A stretch of 40,016 bases of DNA, from positions 1 through 40,016 of the forward strand of contig NZ_JAGGOW010000113.1 in assembly GCF_018614135.1 (NCBI RefSeq). The letters are read 5' to 3'. Each line of letters begins with the position of its first letter. Within the stretch, counting starts at the first letter, position 1. Position numbers and translations under genes: made by a program. This document shows positions 24,026-31,120 of the stretch, piece after piece. The notes beneath the pieces are model-generated. The model was given only the letters and a program-made list of their open reading frames with translations. It had not been told where the DNA came from and did not search any database. The DNA is from Streptomyces sp. ISL-66 (GTDB taxonomy: Bacteria; Actinomycetota; Actinomycetes; Streptomycetales; Streptomycetaceae).

Positions 24026-25054
24026 ATGCCCCTCCAGCGCCGGATCCTGATCCTCGTCTCCGCCGTCGTCCTGCTCGCCGCCATCGGCGCGCTCGCCGTC
24101 GTCCGGGCCTCCTCGCGCGCCGAGGAGAAGAACCAGGCCCGGGCCGGCGGTCCGCCGGTCACCCGGGGCGAGGTCTCCCTCACCCCCGGCGAGGGCGGCC
24201 GGCGCATCGTGTTCAGGAACATGGCGTGGGGGCCGCACCGCGACGAGCTCGCCACGGCGGCCGCCGCCGCGCCCGAAGGTCCCCGTACCGCCTCCGGGGT
24301 CAGCTGCCTGCGCTTCCACTCGGCCGGCGGCACCGGGATCTGCCTGCGGGCCGACAAGGGCGGGGTGCAGGACGCCTACAAGGCCGTCGTCCTCGACGCG
24401 AACCTCAAGGAGGTCACCGGCCGCCCACTGTCCGGGATCCCCACCCGGGCACGGGTCTCGCCCGGCGGCCACCTGGTGGCCTGGACGGTCTTCGTGGGCG
24501 GGGACTCGTACGCCGGTACGAACTTCTCGACCCGGACCTCCCTGCTGGACCTGCGGACGGGGAAGTTCGACGCCTCGCTGGAGGACTTCGCCATCCAGAA
24601 GGACGGCAAGGGCTACCGCAACGCGGACGTCAACTTCTGGGGGGTCACCTTCGCCGCCGACGAGCGGACCTTCTACGCGACGCTGGCGACCGGCGGCCAG
24701 ACCTACCTGGTCCGCGGAGACCTCGCGGCGCGCACGGTGACCACGCTGCGCGAGAACCTGGAATGCCCGTCCCTGTCGCCCGACGGGACCCGGTTGGTCT
24801 TCAAGAAGCGGGTGCCCGGCTTGTCGCCCGACGCACCGTGGCGCCTGTACGTCCTGGACCTCGCCTCGATGGCGCAGACGCCGCTCGCCGAAGAACGCAG
24901 CGTCGACGACCAGGTGGTGTGGACCGACGACGACACCGTCGTCTACTCGCTGCCCGGGGACTTCGGCGCCGACCTCTACTCCCTGCCCGCCGACGGCGGC
25001 GGCGCCGCGGCCCGGCTCATGACCTCGGCCCTCGCCCCCGCCTTCCTCGGCTGA
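24026..25054 (+). CDS. TolB/WD40-like beta-propeller protein with N-terminal membrane anchor
   Basis: The 342-residue protein has one hydrophobic segment (about 7-28) after MPLQRRI, then a region with beta-propeller-like repeats: ARVSPGGHLVAWTVF, VTFAADERTFYATL, PSLSPDGTRLVFKK and VVWTDDDTVVYSLP, each a blade-like strand pair around an SPDG or equivalent turn. It has no catalytic motif. It lies 35 bases after the MFS gene with GAAAGG upstream, so it is the third gene of the phosphoesterase operon. It may be a surface sensor or a scaffold for the transporter or the phosphoesterase; this is inference only. Confidence 0.78.
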   Translation: MPLQRRILILVSAVVLLAAIGALAVVRASSRAEEKNQARAGGPPVTRGEVSLTPGEGGRRIVFRNMAWGPHRDELATAAAAAPEGPRTASGVSCLRFHSAGGTGICLRADKGGVQDAYKAVVLDANLKEVTGRPLSGIPTRARVSPGGHLVAWTVFVGGDSYAGTNFSTRTSLLDLRTGKFDASLEDFAIQKDGKGYRNADVNFWGVTFAADERTFYATLATGGQTYLVRGDLAARTVTTLRENLECPSLSPDGTRLVFKKRVPGLSPDAPWRLYVLDLASMAQTPLAEERSVDDQVVWTDDDTVVYSLPGDFGADLYSLPADGGGAAARLMTSALAPAFLG

Positions 25055-25107
25055 CACCGGAGAGGGGGAACGAGGGCCGAGACGCCCGGCAGCGCGCGGA
25101 AGGACCG

Positions 25108-25794
25108 TTACGCCGGGACGAGCGTCTTGCGGCGCCGCTTGCGCTGGGCGGCCGCCGACATCCTCAGCTCGATGACCGATCGCACGGTCGGCCACTCCTC
25201 GTCGAGGACCGAGTAGAACGCCGTACTGCGGACCGCGCCGTCGAGGCCCCGCGAATGGGCCCGGCGGACCCCCTCGCTGGTGAACCCGAGCCGTTCCATC
25301 GCGGCGCGCGAGCGGCCGTTGCGGGCGTCCGCGCGCAGCGAGATGCGCCGGACCCCCCAGGTCTCGAAGGCGTGGCGCAGCAGGAGCAGCTTCGCCTCGG
25401 TGTTGATGCCGGTTCCCTGGGCGGCCGGGGACAGCCAGGTATTGCCGATCTCGGCGGCATCGGGGATCGCCGTCGCCGGATCGCCGAACGGGACCCCCGG
25501 CACGGCGGGCCACACCAGCGGCCCCTGCCAGTAGTCGAGTTCCAGGAACCGGGTCGAACCGACCACCCGACCGTCGGTGGCTCTGACCACCGCGAACGGG
25601 AGCGATCGACCCGCCGCCTGATCGGCGAGGGCACGGTCGATGTACTCGTGGGACGCCTGCAGCCCGTGCGGTACGGGAGTGAAGGCGTAAGTCGTACGAT
25701 CCTCGGCCCCGGCCATGGCCAAGGCCTCGGTGTGGTGGGGGGCGAGGGGCTCGAGCCGCACGGAGCGGCCGGCGAGGAGTACGGGTACGGGCAC
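25108..25794 (-). CDS. GNAT family N-acetyltransferase (RimL-like)
   Basis: The 228-residue protein has RimL-type acetyltransferase segments: LAGRSVRLEPLAPHHTEALA at the N-terminus, RVVGSTRFLEL, and the acetyl-CoA pyrophosphate-binding loop with SPAAQGTGINTEAKLLLL, then LRADARNGRSRAAMERLGF. It transfers acetyl from acetyl-CoA to an amine of a protein or small molecule; the acceptor is unknown. The C-terminus is very basic (AQRKRRRK). I chose the GTG at 25794, because upstream in-frame codons add a non-homologous Cys/Pro-rich stretch; GAAGG lies just before it. It is convergent with the TolB-like gene over 53 bases. Confidence 0.88.
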   Translation of the reverse strand: MPVPVLLAGRSVRLEPLAPHHTEALAMAGAEDRTTYAFTPVPHGLQASHEYIDRALADQAAGRSLPFAVVRATDGRVVGSTRFLELDYWQGPLVWPAVPGVPFGDPATAIPDAAEIGNTWLSPAAQGTGINTEAKLLLLRHAFETWGVRRISLRADARNGRSRAAMERLGFTSEGVRRAHSRGLDGAVRSTAFYSVLDEEWPTVRSVIELRMSAAAQRKRRRKTLVPA

Positions 25795-25934
25795 GGAGCC
25801 TTCGGTCCTTCTGGGCGGTGGGGTGGTTGCACAGTCTGCGTCCCTGACGTCGCCCCCCGTGCAAAACACGGGTGAAAGGCAACGGGCTGTCAGGTGAACG
25901 CGAGTGGCTCAATGTAGCCCCTTAAAGTCCTCTC

Positions 25935-26741
25935 ATGAAGCCCCTGATTGCCAATGGCGCGCGACTCTTTTTCGAGGACCTGGGTCCCCGCGCAGGAGCC
26001 CCTGTGATCCTGCTCCACGGACATCCCTTCGACCACACGATATGGGCCCCGCAGACGGCCGCCCTGACCACTGCCGGTTACCGCGTGATCACCCCTGACC
26101 TGCGCGGATACGGTCGCAGCCCGGCGATCGAGGACAAGACGCTGCTCGCCGGCTTCGCCGACGACCTGGCCGTTCTGTTCGACGCCCTGGGCATCGAAGA
26201 GGCGGTCGTCGGCGGTGTGTCCATGGGCGGCCAGATCGCCATGGAGATGCGGCTGCGCCACCCGGGCCGGGTACGCGCCCTGGTGCTCTCGGACACCTCC
26301 GCTCCGCCGGAGACGCAGGAGGGCAAGACGCTGCGCCGCGAGCTCGCCGAGCGGCTCCTCAGGGAGGGGATGAAGCCCTACACCGACGAGGTCATCGACA
26401 AGATGCTCGCGCCCTACAACGTGACGGGCATGCCCGAAGCCGCGGCCCGGGTGACCGCGATGATGTACGCGACCGACCCGCGGGGCGCGGCCGCCGCGCT
26501 GCGCGGTCGGGCCGAGCGGCCGGACTACCGGCCCGTGCTCGCCGCGCTGCCGCCCCAGGTGCCCTGCCTGATCGTGGTCGGCCGGCACGACGTCTACACC
26601 CCGGTCGCCGAGGCCGAGTCCCTGCACGGACTGGCCGCGCACTCGGCGCTCGTCGTCATCGAGCGGGCCGGGCACCTGCCGGGCGTGGAACAGCCGGAGG
26701 CCTTCAACCGGGCACTGCTGGATTTCCTGGCGGACCTCTGA
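25935..26741 (+). CDS. Alpha/beta-fold hydrolase
   Basis: The 268-residue protein is a compact alpha/beta hydrolase. The oxyanion loop is LLHGHPFDHTIW (27-38), followed by PDLRGYGRS (54-62), nucleophile elbow GGVSMGGQ with Ser96, an Asp in VVGRHDVYTP and His in ERAGHLPGVEQPEAF. It resembles 3-oxoadipate enol-lactonases and haloperoxidase-like esterases, but no aromatic-pathway genes are adjacent. It has no signal peptide. It lies divergently 140 bases from the GNAT gene. A hairpin follows its stop. Substrate unknown. Confidence 0.9.
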   Translation: MKPLIANGARLFFEDLGPRAGAPVILLHGHPFDHTIWAPQTAALTTAGYRVITPDLRGYGRSPAIEDKTLLAGFADDLAVLFDALGIEEAVVGGVSMGGQIAMEMRLRHPGRVRALVLSDTSAPPETQEGKTLRRELAERLLREGMKPYTDEVIDKMLAPYNVTGMPEAAARVTAMMYATDPRGAAAALRGRAERPDYRPVLAALPPQVPCLIVVGRHDVYTPVAEAESLHGLAAHSALVVIERAGHLPGVEQPEAFNRALLDFLADL

Positions 26742-26783
26742 CCGCGGCGGGCGTGGGCTGAAGCCCGGCCGGTGAGCGCCCGT

Positions 26784-26816
26784 CACGGCGGATCCAGGCG
26801 GGATCCGCGAGCCGTG
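26784..26816 (+). terminator. Bulged hairpin after the alpha/beta hydrolase gene
   Basis: Outer arms CACGGC (26784-26789) and GCCGTG (26811-26816) enclose inner arms GGATCC (26790-26795 and 26801-26806) with a 5-base loop and one 4-base bulge. It lies between two plus-strand genes and may separate them. Confidence 0.5.
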
Positions 26817-26845
26817 CCGGAGCGGGCGCCTGAGATCATCCGGGG

Positions 26846-27526
26846 ATGGACAACGTACTGCGGCGACTGCGCTCCGTCGGGCCGTTCTTCACGGCGGCCT
26901 CCGGCGAGGAGCCGCCCGGCGCCGGCTTCCGGCCACTCGACGAGCTGTACGGGGAGCGGCTGGGCCCCTACGTCGGCGAGGTCGGCCGGAGGATCGGCAG
27001 CGGGCCGGGGCGGGTGGCGGCTTCGACCGCGCAGTTCGGGATCGTCTCGCGGCTCTGGTCGCTCGCGCTCGGCTGCGCGGTCCTGTCCGGACGGGTGCCG
27101 GACCTGGGACCCGACCGCGTGTGGTGGCGGCTGCCCGAGGCGGGCTCCCTGGAGCTGTGGCTGCCGGAACCCGCCGAACGGCCGGGGGAGACGCTCGGCG
27201 ACGCCTTGGCGGACACCGTGCTCGGCAACGTCTCCGTGCTGGACGCGGCGCTGCGCGAGCACTTCGGCGTCTCGCCGCGCGTGCTGCGCGGCAACTCCGC
27301 CTCCGGACTGGTCGGCGCGCTGCGGGTGCTGGCCGACCGGGTGCCGGGCGAGGCGGCGGTGTCCCTCACGGCCGGGCTGCTCGCGGACGGCGGACCCCTC
27401 GGCGCGACCGGCACCTTCATCCACGAACCCGGACTCGGGGTGGCCTTCGTGCGCCGCAGCTGCTGCCTGTACTACAAGGTCCCCGGCGGCGGCCTCTGCG
27501 GGGACTGCGTACTGCGCACCAGGTAG
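26846..27526 (+). CDS. FhuF-like (2Fe-2S)-binding protein, siderophore-iron reductase type
   Basis: The 226-residue protein ends in the FhuF-type iron-sulfur motif: Cys206 and Cys207 (RRSCCLYYKV), then Cys218 and Cys221 (GGLCGDCVL). This CC-x10-C-x2-C pattern ligates a [2Fe-2S] cluster in ferric-siderophore reductases, which release iron in the cytoplasm. The N-terminal part has a GPYVGEVGRRIG segment and a TAQFGIVSRLWSLALGCAVL helix as in family members. No siderophore uptake genes are next to it, and no iron-box was recognised upstream. It is convergent with the subtilase gene over a strong terminator hairpin. Confidence 0.85.
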   Translation: MDNVLRRLRSVGPFFTAASGEEPPGAGFRPLDELYGERLGPYVGEVGRRIGSGPGRVAASTAQFGIVSRLWSLALGCAVLSGRVPDLGPDRVWWRLPEAGSLELWLPEPAERPGETLGDALADTVLGNVSVLDAALREHFGVSPRVLRGNSASGLVGALRVLADRVPGEAAVSLTAGLLADGGPLGATGTFIHEPGLGVAFVRRSCCLYYKVPGGGLCGDCVLRTR

Positions 27527-27559
27527 CCGTGCGGGGCCAACGGACGGGTCAAACGGACC

Positions 27560-27600
27560 GGGGCCACCGGGCAGCGGTTGCACTGCTCCCCGGTGGCCCC
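27560..27600. terminator. 12-bp bidirectional terminator hairpin
   Basis: GGGGCCACCGGG (27560-27571) and its exact complement (27589-27600) flank a 17-base loop that itself can pair AGC with GCT. It lies between the convergent FhuF-like and subtilase genes. Confidence 0.75.
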
Positions 27601-27608
27601 GTCGCACA

Positions 27609-29411
27609 CTAGAAGGTCAGGTTCCAGGCGTCGATCTTGCCGGTGTCCTGGTTGGCGTTGTCGTTCGCGCGGAGCTTCCAGACGCCGTTCGCGACCTCGG
27701 AGGAGGCGTTGACGGTGAAGGTCTGGATGATGTTGTCCGTACCGCCGCCGGTCCGGTTGCTCAGGACGTAGACGGTGCCGTCCGGAGCCACGAGGTCGAC
27801 CTTGAGGTCACCGATGTAGGTGTGCTTGATGTCCACGCCCACCTTGAGGGTGGCCGGCGCGTTGCCGGTCACGCCGCTGACGGTGATCGAGCTCTCCACG
27901 GTGGTGTTGTCGCCGATCGCGACGTCACCGAGGTTCTCGAAGTACGTGCCGGCCGGCGGGGTGGCGCCGACCGCCTTCAGCGCGTCGACCTGGCCCTCGC
28001 CGAAGAAGCTGTTGTTGGCGGTCGTCCCGGTGCAGCGGGTGTCCGACGGGCAGGCCGTGTCGTTGGCCTGGGTGGCCAGCTTGTCGCGCATCTGCGCTGG
28101 CGTGATGCCCGGGTTGGCACTGGCGAGGAGCGCCGCGACGCCCACCACGTGCGGGGTGGCCATCGAGGTGCCGCTCTTGGTGCTGTACCCGCCGCCGGGC
28201 GCGGTGGAGTAGACGTTGCTGCCCGGCGCCGCGACGTCGATGACGCCCTGGCCGAAGTTGGAGAACGAGGCCTTGGTGACACCGGTGCCGTTGGCCGCGA
28301 CCGTGACCACGCCCGGGAGCTCGGTCGGGATGTCGAGGCAGGCGTTGGTGATGGTGCGCGTGGTCGGGGTGGAGTCGTTGGGGCTCGCGGAGTCGGTGGT
28401 CTTGTGGGCGAGGTCGTAGTTCTCGTTGCCCGCCGCGGCGACCTGGAGGGAGCCCTTGCTCTCCGCGTACTCCTGGGCGCGCTTGACGCCCTCGATGATG
28501 GCGGCCTGGTCGATGTTGTCCGGGCAGTTGAACTGCCACGGGTCCGTGTAATAGCTGTTGTTGGTGACCTTGAAGCCGTGGTCTCCGGACCAGACGAAGG
28601 CGCAGATGGTGTTCTCGGCGAAGAAGAACGAGTTGCCCGGCTCGGCCACGCGGACCGAGGCGATCTTCACGCCCGGGGCCACGCCCACGACGCCCTTGCC
28701 GTTCTTGGCCGCGGCCACGGTGCCCGCGACGTGCGTGCCGTGGGTGTCCACGTCGCGCCAGGCGCCGACCCGGGTGTCCGGCTTGCCGTAGGCGCAGGAC
28801 GCGGAGTCGGCGGCGTTGAAGTTCGGTGCCAGGTCCTGGTGCTGGTCGTCCACACCGGTGTCCAGGATGCCGACCTTGACGGAGGCCGAGCCGGTGGTCA
28901 CGGCCCAGGCCTGGTCGGCCTTGATCTGGCTCATGTCGGCGCGCACGGGCTCGCCCGTAGGGGTCGTGGACTGCGCCGGGTTGGCGGGCAGCGCCGGATT
29001 GTAGGCGTCGGCCGGGACGTCCGAGGTGCGCGTCGCACCGACCTTCTGGACCCCGCTGACCCCGCGCATGGTGGTGGCGAAGGTAGAGGAGGCCGAGTGG
29101 GCGACGATCACGCCGATGGAGTCGAAGTACGAGAAGACGGTGCCGCCGTTCGCCGTGACCGCGGAGCGGACGGCGGAGCTGTCACCGGCGGCGGTGATCA
29201 CCAGGTAGGCGCGGGTGCCGGCAGCCCAGGTCGCACTCTGGGAAGTCGGCGCCGCGGCCTGGGCCTTGGCGGGAGCGGAGGTGACCGGGACGCCGGCCGG
29301 GGAGACGGGCGCCGTGCCGGCGAGCGCGGCCGGTGCGCCGAAGGCCAGGGCGCCGAGGGCGGCCGCAAGCACGAGGGTACGTCGAGGTCGGCTGGATATG
29401 TGGGGTATCAA
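27609..29411 (-). CDS. Secreted subtilisin-family (S8) protease with C-terminal P-domain
   Basis: The 600-residue preproprotein has a signal peptide (RPRRTLVLAAALG, to about residue 31), a propeptide (about 60-125), the S8 catalytic domain with Asp184 (GILDTGVD), His224 (DTHGTHVAGT), oxyanion Asn329 (AAAGNEN) and Ser416 (SGTSMATPH), and a proprotein-convertase P-domain (about 500-600, GDLKVDLVAPDGT and ending IDAWNLTF). It is an extracellular endopeptidase; P-domains aid folding and stability. The start I propose is TTG at 29411, because GGAGG lies five bases upstream and the next residues (IPHISSRPRR) begin a normal signal. Longer in-frame starts would translate the upstream hairpin. Confidence 0.9.
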   Translation of the reverse strand: MIPHISSRPRRTLVLAAALGALAFGAPAALAGTAPVSPAGVPVTSAPAKAQAAAPTSQSATWAAGTRAYLVITAAGDSSAVRSAVTANGGTVFSYFDSIGVIVAHSASSTFATTMRGVSGVQKVGATRTSDVPADAYNPALPANPAQSTTPTGEPVRADMSQIKADQAWAVTTGSASVKVGILDTGVDDQHQDLAPNFNAADSASCAYGKPDTRVGAWRDVDTHGTHVAGTVAAAKNGKGVVGVAPGVKIASVRVAEPGNSFFFAENTICAFVWSGDHGFKVTNNSYYTDPWQFNCPDNIDQAAIIEGVKRAQEYAESKGSLQVAAAGNENYDLAHKTTDSASPNDSTPTTRTITNACLDIPTELPGVVTVAANGTGVTKASFSNFGQGVIDVAAPGSNVYSTAPGGGYSTKSGTSMATPHVVGVAALLASANPGITPAQMRDKLATQANDTACPSDTRCTGTTANNSFFGEGQVDALKAVGATPPAGTYFENLGDVAIGDNTTVESSITVSGVTGNAPATLKVGVDIKHTYIGDLKVDLVAPDGTVYVLSNRTGGGTDNIIQTFTVNASSEVANGVWKLRANDNANQDTGKIDAWNLTF

Positions 29412-29425
29412 TGCGTCCTCCGAAG

Positions 29426-29461
29426 ACGGCCCTGCGGTGCGGGTGGCACCTACAGGGCCGT
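29426..29461 (-). promoter_or_regulatory. Stable leader hairpin just upstream of the subtilase ribosome-binding site
   Basis: A 9-base outer stem (29426-29434 with 29453-29461) encloses a 5-base inner stem (GGTGC 29436-29440, GCACC 29446-29450) and a 5-base loop. The hairpin ends about five bases before the GGAGG (29416-29420) of the protease gene, on the side of the incoming transcript. It could affect translation or mRNA stability. Confidence 0.5.
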
Positions 29462-29581
29462 ACGAAACGAGTGGTGGACGCAAGATGTCAGAAGCCTGCC
29501 CCGATATGGAAGTACCTTTTACAGCACGACCGGTCATCGCCTATTGGCTCAAAATCGACGATGCGATCGAGGTGTTGGAAC

Positions 29582-29623
29582 CGGCCGGACTGGGCACCGT
29601 GGGGGTCGAGCCCGGTCCGGCCG
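29582..29623 (-). terminator. Hairpin downstream of dctA
   Basis: CGGCCGGAC (29582-29590) pairs with GTCCGGCCG (29615-29623), and a GGGC/GCCC pair extends the stem inside. It lies 19 bases past the dctA stop on the minus strand, between dctA and the subtilase gene. The rest of 29412-29641 should contain the subtilase promoter. Confidence 0.6.
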
Positions 29624-29641
29624 TCCTTCCGGGCGCAACCG

Positions 29642-30994
29642 CTAGACGGGTACGCCGGCCTTGACGCCCTCCGGCTGGGCGGGGACCGCGGCGCTCTCCC
29701 CGTGCCCGTCATCGGTGAGCGTGGTCTCGTCGAACGGCAGTCGGCCCGCGAGGACTTCCGTGGCGCGATCCCGGTCGAACTCCTTCGTCCAGGTCCCGAT
29801 CAGCACGGTTGCGATCGCGTTGCCCGCGAAGTTCGTCATGGCCCGCGCCTCGCTCATGAAGCGGTCGATGCCCACGATCAGGCCGACTCCGTCGACCAGT
29901 TCAGGCCGGTGCGACTGAAGTCCGCCGGCGAGCGTGGCAAGGCCGGCGCCCGTCACCCCGGCCGCACCCTTGGAGGCCACGATCATGAACAGCAGCAGCG
30001 ATACCTGCTCGCCCAGCGCGAGGGGTTTGCCCATCGCCTCCGCGACGAACAGCGAGGACATCGTCAGGTAGATCGCGGTCCCGTCCAGGTTGAAGGAGTA
30101 ACCCGTCGGGACCGTGATCCCGACGACCGGCCGCGACACCCCGATGTGCTCCATCTTCGCGATCAGCCTCGGCAGCGCCGACTCCGAGGAGGAGGTGGAC
30201 AGGATCAGCAGGAACTCCCGGCCCAGGTAGCGCAGCAGGGAGAAGACGCTGATCCCCGTACACACCCTGAGCAGCGTGCCCAGCACCACGAACACGAAGA
30301 GCAGGCACGTCGTGTAGAAGCCGATCATGATGACCGCCAGGGATTTCAGCGCGTCCATGCCGGTGGCGCCGACCACCGCCGCGATCGCACCGAAGGCACC
30401 CACCGGCGCCGCCCACATGATCATCGCGAGCACCCGGAACACCAGCTTCTGCAGGTGCCCGATCCCGCGCAGCACCGGCTCGCCCGCCGTGCCCATCGCC
30501 TGGAGCGCGAATCCGCACAGCAGCGCCACCAGCAGGGTCTGGAGCACCTCGCCGCCGGTGAAGGCCGACACCATCGTGGTCGGGATGATCCCCAGCAAGA
30601 ACTCCGGGGTGCTCTTCGCGCCGCCCGCCTTCGCCTGGGCCTCGCCGGCGTGCCGGGCGGCCTCGGTCAGGTGCAGCCCGCTGCCCGGGTCCAGGAGGTT
30701 CCCGACCAGCAGTCCGATGGCCAGCGCCACCGTCGACATCACCATGAAGTAGCCGAGCGCCAGCCCGCCCACCGCGCCGACCTTGGCGGCCTTGCGGACC
30801 GAGCCGATGCCGAGCACGATCGTGCAGAAGATCACCGGCGAGATCATCATCTTGATGAGGTTGACGAAGCCGGTGCCCAGCGGTTTCAGCTCCACGGCCA
30901 CGCCGGGAGCGGCGAAGCCGACGGCGATGCCGAGCAGCACCGCGCCGATCACCGCGATGTACAGATAATGCGTCTTGTCGCGTCTGGCGGCCAC
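29642..30994 (-). CDS. dctA: C4-dicarboxylate/proton (or sodium) symporter DctA
   Basis: The 450-residue transporter belongs to the DAACS family, which imports succinate, fumarate and malate. Visible motifs are IKMMISPVIFCTIVLGIGS near the N-terminus, the Ser-rich hairpin STSSSESALPRL and TGYSFNLDGTAIYLTM, corresponding to the substrate/cation-binding NMDGT motif. Length fits the family. The GTG at 30994 is preceded by AGGAGG four bases away. It is divergent from a CitA/DcuS-type sensor kinase and its response regulator over 126 bases, the usual arrangement for dicarboxylate-induced transport. A Crp-like dyad lies in that gap. Confidence 0.95.
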   Translation of the reverse strand: MAARRDKTHYLYIAVIGAVLLGIAVGFAAPGVAVELKPLGTGFVNLIKMMISPVIFCTIVLGIGSVRKAAKVGAVGGLALGYFMVMSTVALAIGLLVGNLLDPGSGLHLTEAARHAGEAQAKAGGAKSTPEFLLGIIPTTMVSAFTGGEVLQTLLVALLCGFALQAMGTAGEPVLRGIGHLQKLVFRVLAMIMWAAPVGAFGAIAAVVGATGMDALKSLAVIMIGFYTTCLLFVFVVLGTLLRVCTGISVFSLLRYLGREFLLILSTSSSESALPRLIAKMEHIGVSRPVVGITVPTGYSFNLDGTAIYLTMSSLFVAEAMGKPLALGEQVSLLLFMIVASKGAAGVTGAGLATLAGGLQSHRPELVDGVGLIVGIDRFMSEARAMTNFAGNAIATVLIGTWTKEFDRDRATEVLAGRLPFDETTLTDDGHGESAAVPAQPEGVKAGVPV

Positions 30995-31063
30995 GCTGCC
31001 TCCTGGTGATGCTCCTTGCCTCCCGGTGGTGAAGGCGTCCCGGGAGGACCATCGCGCGCCGCT

Positions 31064-31077
31064 GTGACCCCGGTCAC
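31064..31077. promoter_or_regulatory. Crp-like dyad GTGACC-CC-GGTCAC in the dctA/kinase divergent promoter
   Basis: The two arms are perfectly complementary over six bases, and both strands fit GTG-N6-GNCAC. It lies 70 bases upstream of dctA. It overlaps the expected -35 position for a possible TAGAGT -10 (31089-31094) of the kinase operon. Catabolite-type control of dicarboxylate uptake is plausible. Confidence 0.5.
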
Positions 31078-31120
31078 CCTTGCGTTCATAGAGTTCACGC
31101 CCGGGTGCACACTGAGGGCC

